Part shown: positions 9,321 to 18,628 of the stretch, piece by piece
Layout of the letters: every line of letters begins with the position of its first letter
How positions within the stretch are numbered: position 1 is the stretch's first letter
Assembly (NCBI RefSeq): GCF_030695125.1
Contig: NZ_JAUYTP010000036.1
Span: 124,001 to 188,000 of the forward strand
DNA from: Allobosea sp.
GTDB taxonomy: Bacteria > Pseudomonadota > Alphaproteobacteria > Rhizobiales > Beijerinckiaceae
Length of the DNA: 64,000 nucleotides
Direction of reading: 5' to 3'
Program-made: the position numbers and the translations under genes
Notes under the pieces: model-generated
What the model saw: the letters and a program-made list of their open reading frames with translations, nothing else
Database searches by the model: none
What the model was told of the DNA's origin: nothing

Positions 9321-11642
9321 ATGCGTATCGCGGTGGTCGGCGGCGGGCCTGCGGGGCTCTACTTCGCGCTCCTGATGAAGCGGGACTGGCCGGATCTCGA
9401 CATCACGGTCTTCGAGCGCAACCAGCCCGACGACACCTTCGGCTTCGGCGTCGTCTTCTCCGACCAGACGCTCGACATCTTCAAGGCCGCCGACGAGGCG
9501 AGCTATGCCGCGATCCGCGACAATTTCGCATATTGGGACGACATCGAGGTCCATTTCAAGGACAGCGTCCACCGCGTCTCCGGCAACGGCTTCTGCGGCT
9601 GCTCGCGCCGCTCGCTCCTGCTGCTCGTTCAGGCCCGGGCCCGCGAACTGGGGGTCGAGCTGCGCTTCGGCGAAGAGGCCGCCGACATCGAGACGCTCAA
9701 GGCGGACTACGATCTCGTCGTCGGCTGCGACGGCATCAACAGCCGCATCCGCGAGGGCTGGCGCGACCGTTTCCAGCCGGAGGTCGATCTGCGGCCGAAC
9801 CACTTCACCTGGATGGGCTCGACGCGGCCCTTCGACGCCTTCACCTTCTTCTTCAAGGAAACGGAGCACGGCGTCTTCATCGCCCATTGCTACCAGTACG
9901 AGGCCGGCCGCTCGACCTGGGTGCTGGAGACCGACCCCGAGACCTTTGAGAAAGCCGGCCTCGGCGCGATGGACGAAGCGGCCTCCGCCGTCTTCCTCGA
10001 AGGCGTCTTCGCCGAGGAGCTTCAGGGCCACCGGCTGATCACCAACCGCTCGCTCTGGCGCAACTTCCCGATGATCCGCTGCCGCAACTGGGTGGTCGAG
10101 AACGTCGTCCTGCTCGGCGATGCCAAGGCGACCGCGCATTTCTCGATCGGCTCGGGCACCAAGCTCGCGATGGAGGATGCGATCGGCCTGCACAAGGCCT
10201 TCCACAAGGCCCGCCTCCAGGTCGCCGACGCGCTCGCCTTGTTCGAGCGCAGCCGCCGCGAGGAGGTCGAGAAGACCCAGCATGCGGCGGATGTGTCGCT
10301 GGTCTGGTTCGAGCAGCTCGGACGTTTCTGGGATTTCGATCCGCTGCGCTTCGCCTTCGGGCTGATGACCCGCTCCAAGGCGATCACCTATGACAACCTC
10401 GCCTTGCGCGCGCCCGACATGGTCGCGGCCGTCGACGAGATGGTCGCGGGCGAACTCGGCCCGATCGCCCGCCGCCGCAAGGATGGCAGCGCTGTGCCAC
10501 CGGCCTTCCAGCCGCTGAAGCTGCGCGATCTCACGCTGGAAAACCGCCTCGTTCTGGCGCCGATGTGCCAGTACTCGGCTGATGACGGCGTGCCGGGCGA
10601 CTGGCACCTGATGCATTACGGCTCGCGCGCCATCGGCGGGCCCGGCCTGATCTTCACCGAGATGACCTGCGTCTCGGCGGACGCCCGCATTACGCCCGGC
10701 TGCGCCGGTCTCTACACCGATGCGCAGGAAGTCGCCTGGACCCGCATCGTCGACTTCGTCCATGCCAACTCCGCCGCCAAGCTCTGCCTCCAGCTCGGCC
10801 ATGCCGGGCGAAAAGGGGCGACCAAGCTGATGTGGGAGGGCATGGACCGCCCACTCGCGGAGGGCGCCTGGCCGATCCTCTCGGCCTCACCGCTACCCTA
10901 TTATCCCGAGAGCCAGGTGCCCCGCGAAATGACCCGGGCTGATATGGACCGGGTCACGGCCGAGTTCGTTGCGGCGGCCGAACGGGGCGCGCGCGCCGGC
11001 TTCGACATGCTCGAACTCCACTGCGCCCATGGCTATCTGCTGGCGAGTTTTCTCTCGCCCCTGACCAACCGCCGCGGCGACGTCTATGGCGGCAGCATCG
11101 AAAACCGCCTGCGCTATCCGCTCGAGGTGTTCCGGGCGCTGCGCGCGATCTGGCCGCGCGAGAAGCCGATGTCGGTGCGCATCTCCGCGACCGACTGGGC
11201 GCAAGGCGGCCTTTCGGCCGAGGATTCGGTGGCCATCGCCGAGGCCTTCGCCAGCGAGGGCTGCGATCTCGTCGACGTCTCGACCGGCCAGACCGTGCGC
11301 GAATCGCGGCCGGTCTATGGCCGCATGTTCCAGATCCCGTTCTCGGACCAGATCCGCAATGAGGCCCGGGTCGCGACCATGTGCGTCGGCAACATCACCA
11401 GCGCCGATCAGGCCAACACCATCATCGCCTCGGGCCGCGCGGATCTCGTCGCGCTCGGGCGGCCGCATCTGGCCGATCCATCCTTCGTCATGCGGTCGGC
11501 GGCCTGGTACGGTGTCGATCTGATGCAGCCGAAGCCCTATGGGCCGGGCAAGGACCAGCTCATGCGCAACACCCCGCGCGAGCGGCAGGATCTCGAGGAG
11601 CTCAAGCTCAAGGCCAAGCCGAGCCGTCACGCGGTCTCGTGA
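9321..11642 (+). CDS. Flavin monooxygenase/OYE fusion: probable 2-aminobenzoyl-CoA monooxygenase/reductase
   Basis: Two-domain flavoenzyme of 773 aa. Residues 1 to about 390 form an aromatic-ring hydroxylase: Rossmann [12 protein letters not shown], the DG motif ([12 protein letters not shown]) and the GD motif ([15 protein letters not shown]). Residues from about 400 form an Old Yellow Enzyme (YqjM-type) barrel with [40 protein letters not shown] and [14 protein letters not shown]. This architecture is that of 2-aminobenzoyl-CoA monooxygenase/reductase of Azoarcus evansii and of bifunctional salicylyl-CoA 5-hydroxylase/oxidoreductases. The first domain would hydroxylate the aryl-CoA at C5 and the second would reduce and dearomatise the ring without oxygenolytic cleavage. 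The ATG at 9321 has a strong SD; in-frame sequence continues upstream but through the operator. Divergent to the rest of the pathway. Confidence 0.9.
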   Translation: MRIAVVGGGPAGLYFALLMKRDWPDLDITVFERNQPDDTFGFGVVFSDQTLDIFKAADEASYAAIRDNFAYWDDIEVHFKDSVHRVSGNGFCGCSRRSLLLLVQARARELGVELRFGEEAADIETLKADYDLVVGCDGINSRIREGWRDRFQPEVDLRPNHFTWMGSTRPFDAFTFFFKETEHGVFIAHCYQYEAGRSTWVLETDPETFEKAGLGAMDEAASAVFLEGVFAEELQGHRLITNRSLWRNFPMIRCRNWVVENVVLLGDAKATAHFSIGSGTKLAMEDAIGLHKAFHKARLQVADALALFERSRREEVEKTQHAADVSLVWFEQLGRFWDFDPLRFAFGLMTRSKAITYDNLALRAPDMVAAVDEMVAGELGPIARRRKDGSAVPPAFQPLKLRDLTLENRLVLAPMCQYSADDGVPGDWHLMHYGSRAIGGPGLIFTEMTCVSADARITPGCAGLYTDAQEVAWTRIVDFVHANSAAKLCLQLGHAGRKGATKLMWEGMDRPLAEGAWPILSASPLPYYPESQVPREMTRADMDRVTAEFVAAAERGARAGFDMLELHCAHGYLLASFLSPLTNRRGDVYGGSIENRLRYPLEVFRALRAIWPREKPMSVRISATDWAQGGLSAEDSVAIAEAFASEGCDLVDVSTGQTVRESRPVYGRMFQIPFSDQIRNEARVATMCVGNITSADQANTIIASGRADLVALGRPHLADPSFVMRSAAWYGVDLMQPKPYGPGKDQLMRNTPRERQDLEELKLKAKPSRHAVS

Positions 11643-11730
11643 CGGCCGAGGCTGGCTGGGGAGGAACATTGGCGAGACGAAAGGGTTGTTTCAGCGGTCG
11701 CCCGCCTTTGGGCGCGCTAGGGAAATCCAA

Positions 11731-12069
11731 ATGTTTCGCTCCATGCCTGGTCTTGCTCTCGCCGCCGGTCTGCTGGTCGCCGCCTCTGCCGCTGTGGCCC
11801 AACCGGCGTCCTCGACCACGACGCCCCCCGCTTCGCCGGCCCAGGCGAAGGCCAGCGGCGGTCTAGGCCCGACCATCACGAACCCCACGGAAATCGACAA
11901 GGGCCAGAACATGATCGTGCCGAACGCGGGTGTTTCTCACCCGTCGGCGGCTCCGACGATGGTGTATGACTGCAAGAACAAGCCGCAGGACTGCACGACG
12001 CCCATTAATCCCGGCGACAAGGCCGATCTCCCCGACACCTCTGCCACGCCGCCGACGTCAAAGCCCTGA
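11731..12069 (+). CDS. Small exported Pro/Thr-rich protein
   Basis: 112-aa protein with a Sec signal peptide (MFRSMPGLALAAGLLVAASA, likely cut after AVAQ near residue 24). The mature part is low-complexity (Pro, Ser, Thr, Ala) with a single pair of cysteines in YDCKNKPQDCTTP that could form a disulfide. No known domain recognised. Start chosen at the ATG with GGGAAA a few bases upstream; an in-frame extension upstream has no signal-like start. It follows the fused flavoenzyme by 88 nt on the same strand but its function need not be linked. Periplasmic location inferred. Confidence 0.75.
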   Translation: MFRSMPGLALAAGLLVAASAAVAQPASSTTTPPASPAQAKASGGLGPTITNPTEIDKGQNMIVPNAGVSHPSAAPTMVYDCKNKPQDCTTPINPGDKADLPDTSATPPTSKP

Positions 12070-12202
12070 CGCGGCCGGCCCGATTGCGTGGCTGCAACGT
12101 CGCGATTGCCGGCTCCGCCATTCCATTGTCGGCGGCGGGCGTTATCTCTGGTCCAACAGCCGCGCCTGTCCAGGCGCAGCGAACCATGTTGAGGGCCATC
12201 CC

Positions 12203-13150
12203 ATGAAGCTCACGGGCATCCATCACGTCACCGCGATTTCGGCGGATGCGCCGGGCAACCGTCGCTTCTATGTCGAGACGCTCGGCATGCGCCTGGTCAA
12301 GAAGACCGTGAACCAGGACGACACCTCCGCTTATCATCTGTTCTACGCCGATGGCGCCGGCTCGCCCGGCACCGATCTCACCTTCTTCGACTGGCCGGCC
12401 TCGCCGGCGCGTCGCGGAACCCATGCGATCAGCCGCACCGCCTTACGCGTCGCCGACGAGGCTTCGCTCGCCTGGTGGCGCGAGCGCCTCACGACGCTCG
12501 GGATCGCGGTGACGCCGATCCGCGCGATCAATGGCCGTCCCGCGGTCGATTTCGAGGATCCGGAGGGCCAGCGCCTGACCCTGATCGCTGATGGCGGCGC
12601 GATTCCCTTCGTCGTCTGGGACAAGAGCACCGTCCCCGCAGAGCACCAGATCCGTGGCCTCGGCCCGGTCACCATCTCGGTTCCGAAGCTGGAGCGCACG
12701 CAAATTGTGCTGACGCAGTTGCTGGGGCTTGAGCTGATCGGCAGCTATCGCGATGCAGCCCATGCCACCGGCGAGATCCATGTCTTCAAGATCGGGGAGG
12801 GCGGCCCGGCGGCCGAACTCCATGTCGCGGTCGAGCCGGATCTGCCGCAGGCCCGCGAGGGTGCCGGCGGCGTCCATCATCTGGCGCTGCGCACCCCGAC
12901 CTTCGCCGATTACGACGCCTGGGCGGAGCGCTTGCGCGCGGCGGGCTATCCCAATAGCGGGCCGGTCGACCGCTTCTACTTCCGCTCGCTCTATCTGCGC
13001 GAGCCCAACGGCATCCTGATCGAGATCGCCACCGACGAGCCCGGATTTGCCGCCGACGAGCCGGCCGAGACGATGGGCGAGACGCTGGCGCTGCCGCCTT
13101 TCCTCGAAGGCCGGCGCGCCCAGATCGAGGCCGGTCTCAAGCCGCTCTGA
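12203..13150 (+). CDS. Ring-cleaving dioxygenase-like VOC protein
   Basis: 315-aa protein of the vicinal oxygen chelate superfamily with two tandem modules, resembling MhqO/MhqA-type ring-cleaving dioxygenases and LinE-like enzymes. Module 1 starts with GIHHVTAISADAPGNRRFY, and module 2 contains GVHHLALRTPTFADYDAW. The final EPNGILIEIATDEPG supplies the usual C-terminal metal-ligand glutamate. His in each HH motif are the likely metal ligands. These proteins are linked to hydroquinone and catechol detoxification in Bacillus. It may cleave an aromatic diol, but the nearby aryl-CoA cluster uses a reductive route, so a direct role there is not required. No leader or membrane segment. Confidence 0.85.
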   Translation: MKLTGIHHVTAISADAPGNRRFYVETLGMRLVKKTVNQDDTSAYHLFYADGAGSPGTDLTFFDWPASPARRGTHAISRTALRVADEASLAWWRERLTTLGIAVTPIRAINGRPAVDFEDPEGQRLTLIADGGAIPFVVWDKSTVPAEHQIRGLGPVTISVPKLERTQIVLTQLLGLELIGSYRDAAHATGEIHVFKIGEGGPAAELHVAVEPDLPQAREGAGGVHHLALRTPTFADYDAWAERLRAAGYPNSGPVDRFYFRSLYLREPNGILIEIATDEPGFAADEPAETMGETLALPPFLEGRRAQIEAGLKPL

Positions 13151-13325
13151 GGCGGCCGGCAATGGCGCGCCGCTCTCCGGCGCGCTGTCACAAATTCCGG
13201 ATTCGCGACGATCCGTTCACCCCGCTTTAACCACGCGGACCTCTACTCGAAGCCGGCAGGTTTGCCGGTTTCCGCTGTCGATGTGACGGCGGGCGTGTGT
13301 TGCGTCGGGTCGAGAGCTGAGCGTG

Positions 13326-14522
13326 ATGTCGGGACAGGGCCATAGGCTGCGCAAGGCGCCGCGCACCCGTTACCGGGTCGGCCACAACATTTGTCTGCAA
13401 CTGGCGGCGATCGTCGTGGCCTGCGGCTTCGGCTTCGTCGCGCTCGATCCGGGCCCCGATGCGCAGCTCCCGACCCGGGCGACGCCCATGCTCGACGTCG
13501 CGACGACCGGGTCTCTGGCTTCATCGGCAACGGCTTATCGTGATCTCCTGAAACCGGGCTTCACACTGGGCACGACGCCGGGAGCCTTTGGCGCCAGGGC
13601 TCCGCTGCAGGCGGGCCTCCACCGTGATGCCGCGCCGGCGCCGCGGCCCGCATCCGCACCGGAGGCACCCGTTCTCGCCGCCCTGCCGTCGTCGCAGCCC
13701 GGCGCAACCGCTCCCGTCACCATGTCCACCGCGCCACTCGCCGTCACCGCTGTGACCGTCAATGCGCCTGCCGCCGAGGCACCCGCGCCATCGCAGCAGG
13801 CGGTCACGCGCATTCTCAAGGACGCGCCGCTGCCGGCGCCGCGCCCCGCCGAACTCAGGCTGCCGGCCGCCGAGCCGCCGGCGATCGCGCTGCGCCAGCC
13901 GACGCGGCGGGAGCGTCTCGCCACGGCGCCCGCTCCGGCGCCGGTCGTCGAGGACAACCGCTCCTTCATCGAGAAGCTGTTCAGCGCGCCGCGCCAGCCC
14001 AATGGTCCGGCCATGGCCTATGCCGCGCCGGAGGACGATGTCGTCGACCGGTCGCGCGGCCGGCGGCTGAGCCCCTCATTCGGCCCGCCCATGAGCGTGG
14101 GCCAGGCCACCGCGATCTACGACATCAGCGCCAAGGTCGTGCATATGCCCGATGGCGAGAAGCTGGAGGCCCATTCCGGCTTCGGCGAGAAGATGGACGA
14201 TCCCCGCTACGTCCATGTCCGGATGCATGGCGCGACGCCGCCCCACACCTACAACCTCGTCGAGCGCGAAGCGCTGTTCCATGGCCACCGCGCCTTGCGG
14301 ATGCACCCGGTCGGCGGCAGCGGCGCGATCTTCGGCCGCGCCGGGCTGCTGACACACCCCTATCTGCTCGGCCCCAACGGCCAGTCCAATGGCTGCGTCT
14401 CGTTCAAGGACTATGACCGCTTCCTCCAGGCCTATCTGCGCGGCGAGGTGAAGCGTCTCGTCGTCGTCGCCAGCATGCGCGATGCCCCCGCATCCCTGGT
14501 GGCGTCGTTGACGGGGAGGTGA
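13326..14522 (+). CDS. Tlde1/DUF2778-domain protein with N-terminal anchor
   Basis: 398-aa protein. An N-terminal hydrophobic segment (about residues 23-42, NICLQLAAIVVACGFGFVAL) suggests membrane anchoring or an uncleaved signal. A long Pro/Ala-rich linker follows (to about 215). The C-terminal domain contains the L,D-transpeptidase-like pattern of Tlde1/DUF2778: HSGFGEKMDDPRYVHVRMHG, then HPYLLGPNGQSNGCVSFKDY, where His and Cys are the expected catalytic pair. Tlde1 effectors cut and exchange peptidoglycan stems, but anchored chromosomal versions are common in Hyphomicrobiales and probably act on the cell's own wall. No type VI secretion genes or immunity gene are next to it. A GTG three bases upstream (13323) is an alternative start. 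Confidence 0.85.
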   Translation: MSGQGHRLRKAPRTRYRVGHNICLQLAAIVVACGFGFVALDPGPDAQLPTRATPMLDVATTGSLASSATAYRDLLKPGFTLGTTPGAFGARAPLQAGLHRDAAPAPRPASAPEAPVLAALPSSQPGATAPVTMSTAPLAVTAVTVNAPAAEAPAPSQQAVTRILKDAPLPAPRPAELRLPAAEPPAIALRQPTRRERLATAPAPAPVVEDNRSFIEKLFSAPRQPNGPAMAYAAPEDDVVDRSRGRRLSPSFGPPMSVGQATAIYDISAKVVHMPDGEKLEAHSGFGEKMDDPRYVHVRMHGATPPHTYNLVEREALFHGHRALRMHPVGGSGAIFGRAGLLTHPYLLGPNGQSNGCVSFKDYDRFLQAYLRGEVKRLVVVASMRDAPASLVASLTGR

Positions 14523-14606
14523 TCGGCGCGTGATCGCATGAGCGGGAACGATGGTGCATGATCGGGGTTCAGCCCTCGCCACCATCGCCGCAACGGGAGA
14601 CGCGCC

Positions 14607-15014
14607 ATGATCCACGCCCCCCTTCGTCACGCAGCACGCCGCCGTCTCGTCATCACGGCTCTGGCCGGCGCCGCGGCCCTCGCGAGCCTCCCGGTCCTCG
14701 CCCATCATGGCTGGGCCTGGGCCGAGGGCGAGCAGATGGAGCTGAAGGGCACCATCCGCACCATTTCGATGGCGCCGCCCCATCCGATGCTGATGGTGAC
14801 CGCCGCCGACGGCAGGGAATGGCAGGTCGATCTCGGCAACCCCAACCAGACCGCGCGCTCCGGCTTCACCGGCGACACGGCCAAGCCCGGCGACGCGATC
14901 ACCGCGCTCGGCAACCGCCATCTCGACAAGAGCAAGGCCCATATGAAGGCCGTGCGCCTCGTCATCGCCGGCAAGAACTACGACATGTATCCGGAGCGCA
15001 TCCGCAACAACTGA
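14607..15014 (+). CDS. DUF6152-family exported protein
   Basis: 135-aa exported protein. A twin-arginine-like RRRLVITALAGAAALA leader ends at VLAHHGWAW, and cleavage before HHGW would place two histidines at the mature N-terminus. The mature region is a small beta-rich OB-like domain (MELKGTIRTISMAPPHPMLM, WQVDLGNPNQTARSG, GDAITALGNRHLDKSKAHMK). The family is of unknown function, and the His-His N-terminus hints at copper binding (inference). It is 6 nt upstream of a small membrane protein gene that commonly accompanies this family, so the two form an operon. Confidence 0.82.
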   Translation: MIHAPLRHAARRRLVITALAGAAALASLPVLAHHGWAWAEGEQMELKGTIRTISMAPPHPMLMVTAADGREWQVDLGNPNQTARSGFTGDTAKPGDAITALGNRHLDKSKAHMKAVRLVIAGKNYDMYPERIRNN

Positions 15015-15020
15015 GGCCGC

Positions 15021-15488
15021 ATGGAGCTTCTCGCCGGTCTCGGGACATGGCCCGGAGCCGTGCTGCTCAAGCAGAGCGGCACGGCCTATCTCCTCGTCAA
15101 CGCCAGCCACATCCTCGGCATCGCGCTGCTGATCGGCGCGATCCTGCCGCTCGATTTGCGCCTGCTCGGGTTCTTTCGCAGCGTGCCGGTCGCCACCCTC
15201 GCGCCCGTACTGTCGCGCATGGCGGGAATCGGGCTTGGCCTCGCGCTCGTCACCGGCGCCTGGCTCTTCACGGTGCGCCCGGTCGAATATGCGCGCAATG
15301 CCGCCTTTCTGTGGAAGCTTGGCCTGCTCGCTTTGGCGCTCGCCAACATCGCCCTGCAGCACCGCAGCGCGGCCTATGTCCGCGCGCTGGCGGGTGACAT
15401 CACGGCGGCGGTGCGCTGGCGCGCGTTCGTCTCGCTGACGCTCTGGCCGGGCGTGCTGCTGGCGGGGCGCTGGATCGGCTTTCTCTGA
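15021..15488 (+). CDS. Small integral membrane protein, DUF2214/DUF6644-like
   Basis: 155-aa inner-membrane protein with about four hydrophobic helices (roughly residues 20-45, 65-88, 98-115 and 130-152). Charged loops separate them, and a histidine (NASHILGIALL) lies inside the first helix. It starts 6 nt after the DUF6152 gene, so it is co-transcribed and probably works with that exported protein. The helix-embedded His and the pairing suggest a cytochrome- or copper-related role, but nothing in the sequence proves it. The final residues (LWPGVLLAGRWIGFL) match the end common in this family. Confidence 0.75.
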   Translation: MELLAGLGTWPGAVLLKQSGTAYLLVNASHILGIALLIGAILPLDLRLLGFFRSVPVATLAPVLSRMAGIGLGLALVTGAWLFTVRPVEYARNAAFLWKLGLLALALANIALQHRSAAYVRALAGDITAAVRWRAFVSLTLWPGVLLAGRWIGFL

Positions 15489-15522
15489 ACGGCCGATCCC
15501 CTTCTCGGGCCGGCCTCTGAAA

Positions 15523-15628
15523 CGCGCGGGTCATCCCGGACGAAAGCGTAGCGGAGATCCAGGATCCATTCCGGAACGCCTCCGGGAAAGGTTCCGGAAT
15601 GGGTCCCGGGTCAAGCCCGGGACGACCG
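15523..15628. repeat. REP-like palindromic element, family A copy 1
   Basis: Intergenic, between convergent genes. Inner arms CCATTCCGGAAC (15566-15577) and GTTCCGGAATGG (15591-15602) are perfect reverse complements. Outer arms GTCATCCCGG and CCGGGACGAC are near-complementary. The same ATTCCGGAA and CCCGGG blocks recur at 36.7 and 37.9 kb, and the outer arms at 51.9 kb. Confidence 0.8.
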
Positions 15629-15680
15629 CGTGTTTTCCCAGCCAATCCTGCAGGACCGGCTCGCGGCGCCCGGTCGAGCC

Positions 15681-18383
15681 TCAGCCCTTGGCGGCAGCCT
15701 TGGTCTTGGCCGCAGCGGCCTTGGGCTTGGCGGCGGTCTTCGCGCCGGCCTTGGCTGCGCCAGCTTTCGCCGCTGCCGGCTTGGTTGCGGACTTGGCCGC
15801 GGGCTTCTTGGCTGGCGCCTTGGCGGCCTTGGCCTTGCCCGGCCCCTTGACGCCGCTCGACTCCGCCTTGGCGTTGACCAACTCGATCGCCTGTTCGAGC
15901 GTGATCGCCTCCTGCGTCAGCGCCTTGGGCAGCGTCGCGTTGACCTTGCCCCAGTTGACATAAGGCCCGTACTTCCCGGCCCGCACCACGAGCTTGCCGC
16001 CACCGGGATGCTCGCCGAGATCGCGCCCGGGAACCGCCGCGCCACGCCCGAAGCGGGCACCCGGTCCGCCGGTTTCCTTGGCGACGATCAGGTCGATGGC
16101 GCGGTTGCCGCCGATCTGCAGGATGTCGTCGTCCTTGTCGATATTGGCGTAGGTCTTGCCGTGCTGGACGTAAGGCCCGTAGCGGCCGATGCCGGCCAGG
16201 ATCGGCTCGCCGCTCTCGGGATGCTTGGCGACCTCCTTGGGCAGCGAAAGCAGCGCGAGCGCGGTTTCGAGATCGACGCTGCCCGGGCTCATGCCCTTGG
16301 GCAGGCTGGAACGCTTGGGCTTTTCGCCCTCGCCGAGCTGGATATAGGGGCCGAAGCGCCCGTCGCGGATCGTGACCTCGACCTCCGTCACCGGATCCTT
16401 GCCGAGGATACGCACGCCCGGCGCGCCGGTGCCGCCCTCGGCCGTTGCCTCGCCATCGGCGGCCTGGACGGTGAGCGGGCGCGTATAGCGGCATTCGGGA
16501 TAGTTCGAGCAGCCCACAAAAGCGCCGAACTTGCCGAGTTTCAGCGAAAGCTGGCCGGTGCCGCAGACCTGGCAGGAGCGCGGATCGCCGCCATCCTCCC
16601 GCGTCGGGAAGACATGGGCGCCGAGTACGCCGTTCAGCGCCTCCAGCACCTCGGTGACGCGCAGATCCTTGGTGTCGCCGATCGACTTGGTGAATTCCTC
16701 CCAGAACTCGCGCAGCACGACCTTGAAGTCGATCTCGGCATTCGAGACGCGGTCGAGCTTCTCTTCGAGATTGGCGGTGAAGTCGAACTCGACATAGCGC
16801 TTGAAGAAGCTCTCCAGGAACGCCGTCACCAGCATGCCCTTGTCCTCGGGCACGAGGCGCTTCTTGTCGATGCGGACATATTCGCGGTCGCGCAGCGTCG
16901 AGAGCGTCGCGGCATAGGTCGAGGGCCGGCCGATGCCGAGCTCTTCCATGCGCTTGACGAGGCTGGCTTCCGAATAGCGCGGCGGCGGCTCGGTGAAGTG
17001 CTGATCGGCGGCGATGGCGCGCTTCTCCAGCCCGTCGCCCGTCTTCATCACGGGGAGCTTCTTGGAATCCTCGTCCTCCTCGTCGTCGCGGCTCTCCTGA
17101 TAGAGCGTCAGGAAGCCGTCGAAGAGCGTGACCTGGCCGGTGGCCCGCAGTTCGAGGGCGCGGCCTGCGACGGTCGCCGCGATGTCGACCGTGGTGCGCT
17201 CCAGCGAGGCGGACTCCATCTGGCTGGCGATGGTGCGCTTCCAGATCAGCTCGTAGAGCTTCGCCTGCTCGGGCTCGAGATGGCGCATGACCATAGCCGG
17301 CAGCCGGCCGAGATCGGTCGGGCGGATGGCCTCATGGGCCTCCTGCGCGTTCTTGGCCTTGACCGTGTATTTGCGCGGCACGCCGGGCACATAGGCGTCG
17401 CCGAATTCCTTGCCGATGACGCGGCGTGCGGCCTCAATCGCCGAGCCGTCCATGTCGACGCCGTCGGTTCGCATATAGGTGATGAGACCGACCGTCTCGC
17501 CGCCGATATCGACGCCCTCATAGAGCCGCTGCGCCAGCTGCATGGTCCGGGCGGGGGCGAGCCCGAGCTTGCGCGAGGCCTCCTGCTGCAGCGTCGAGGT
17601 CTGGAAGGGCGGGTAGGGGTGGCGCTTGACGGGCTTCGCCTCGACATTCGCCACGTTGAAGGCGGCCGTCTCCAGCGCCTCCTTGAAGGCCCGGGCGTCG
17701 TCGCCATTGCCGATATCGAGCCGGGTGATCTTCTTGCCGTCGGCGCCGACGAGACGGGCATCGAAGACGCCGCCCGCCGCCGTCGCCAGCGTCGCCACCA
17801 GCGACCAGTATTCGCGGGCCCGGAAGGCCTCGATCTCGCGCTCGCGGTCGCAGACGATGCGCAGCGCCACCGACTGGACGCGGCCGGCCGAGCGGGCGCC
17901 CGGCAGCTTGCGCCAGAGCACGGGCGAGAGCGTGAAGCCGACGAGATAGTCGAGCGCGCGGCGCGCCAGATAGGCGTCGACCAGCGCCTGGTCGACCTGG
18001 CGCGGATTGGCGAGTGCGGTCTGCACCGCGTCCTTGGTCACAGCATTGAAGGTGACGCGCTCGACGGGGATGCCCTTCAGCGCCTTCTTGGCGTTGAGCG
18101 CCTCCAACACGTGCCAGGAAATCGCCTCGCCCTCGCGGTCGGGGTCGGTCGCCAGGATCAGCTTGTCGGCACCCTTCAGCGCCTTGACGATCTCGGCGAC
18201 CTGCTTGGCGCCGCGCCCCTCGATCTCCCACTTCATCGCGAAGTCATGCTCGGGATCGACCGACCCGTCCTTGGCCGGCAGGTCGCGGATATGCCCGAAG
18301 GAGGCGATCACCTCATAGTCGGAGCCGAGATACTTGTTGATCGTCTTGGCCTTGGCCGGCGACTCGACGACGAGGAGCTTCAT
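15681..18383 (-). CDS. topA: DNA topoisomerase I
   Basis: Type IA topoisomerase, 900 aa, which relaxes negative supercoils through a 5'-phosphotyrosine intermediate. The N-terminal Toprim domain begins KLLVVESPAKAKTI and has the acidic DPDREGEAISWHV motif. The active-site tyrosine is in GLITYMRTDG. A four-cysteine zinc ribbon (CQVCG, then C in VGCSNYPEC) is followed by repeated Topo_C modules (PYIQLGEGE, YGPYVQHGK, YGPYVNWGK). The last ~55 residues are a Lys/Ala/Pro-rich tail that probably binds DNA non-specifically. The ATG at 18383 is the conserved start; the open frame upstream adds 9 residues without family support. Essential housekeeping gene. Confidence 0.97.
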   Translation of the reverse strand: MKLLVVESPAKAKTINKYLGSDYEVIASFGHIRDLPAKDGSVDPEHDFAMKWEIEGRGAKQVAEIVKALKGADKLILATDPDREGEAISWHVLEALNAKKALKGIPVERVTFNAVTKDAVQTALANPRQVDQALVDAYLARRALDYLVGFTLSPVLWRKLPGARSAGRVQSVALRIVCDREREIEAFRAREYWSLVATLATAAGGVFDARLVGADGKKITRLDIGNGDDARAFKEALETAAFNVANVEAKPVKRHPYPPFQTSTLQQEASRKLGLAPARTMQLAQRLYEGVDIGGETVGLITYMRTDGVDMDGSAIEAARRVIGKEFGDAYVPGVPRKYTVKAKNAQEAHEAIRPTDLGRLPAMVMRHLEPEQAKLYELIWKRTIASQMESASLERTTVDIAATVAGRALELRATGQVTLFDGFLTLYQESRDDEEDEDSKKLPVMKTGDGLEKRAIAADQHFTEPPPRYSEASLVKRMEELGIGRPSTYAATLSTLRDREYVRIDKKRLVPEDKGMLVTAFLESFFKRYVEFDFTANLEEKLDRVSNAEIDFKVVLREFWEEFTKSIGDTKDLRVTEVLEALNGVLGAHVFPTREDGGDPRSCQVCGTGQLSLKLGKFGAFVGCSNYPECRYTRPLTVQAADGEATAEGGTGAPGVRILGKDPVTEVEVTIRDGRFGPYIQLGEGEKPKRSSLPKGMSPGSVDLETALALLSLPKEVAKHPESGEPILAGIGRYGPYVQHGKTYANIDKDDDILQIGGNRAIDLIVAKETGGPGARFGRGAAVPGRDLGEHPGGGKLVVRAGKYGPYVNWGKVNATLPKALTQEAITLEQAIELVNAKAESSGVKGPGKAKAAKAPAKKPAAKSATKPAAAKAGAAKAGAKTAAKPKAAAAKTKAAAKG

Positions 18384-18628
18384 GATTTCGTGTCTCGGTA
18401 ACAGCCTCATCGGAGCGCGAAATGGCCCTGGGGCGATCTCGCGACCGGTGACGGACGAGGGCGTTTGGAATTGCGCGCGAAAGTGGTTCAGGGAACAGGC
18501 CGTGTCAAACGCCGAATGCCGATTGCGACGTTCGGCGGCGTTTTGGCCACAATGCCCCCAGCCTGCCGTTCAGATGGGGGGCATCCCGTCGCGAACAAGC
18601 CGCCGGCCCAGCCGGCCCCAGGCCGCCT

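Noticed and set aside
9321-11642. Two separate genes with a missed stop
   Set aside because: The reading frame is uninterrupted and both domains are complete in one chain, as in known two-domain enzymes.
13253-13268. CCGGCA-GGTT-TGCCGG hairpin upstream of the Tlde1 gene
   Set aside because: Only 6-bp arms in GC-rich DNA and no T-tract; not distinct enough from background.
15630-18401. A very long open frame on the plus strand opposite topA
   Set aside because: It mirrors a well-supported essential gene, has no recognisable motif, and is a product of high GC content.
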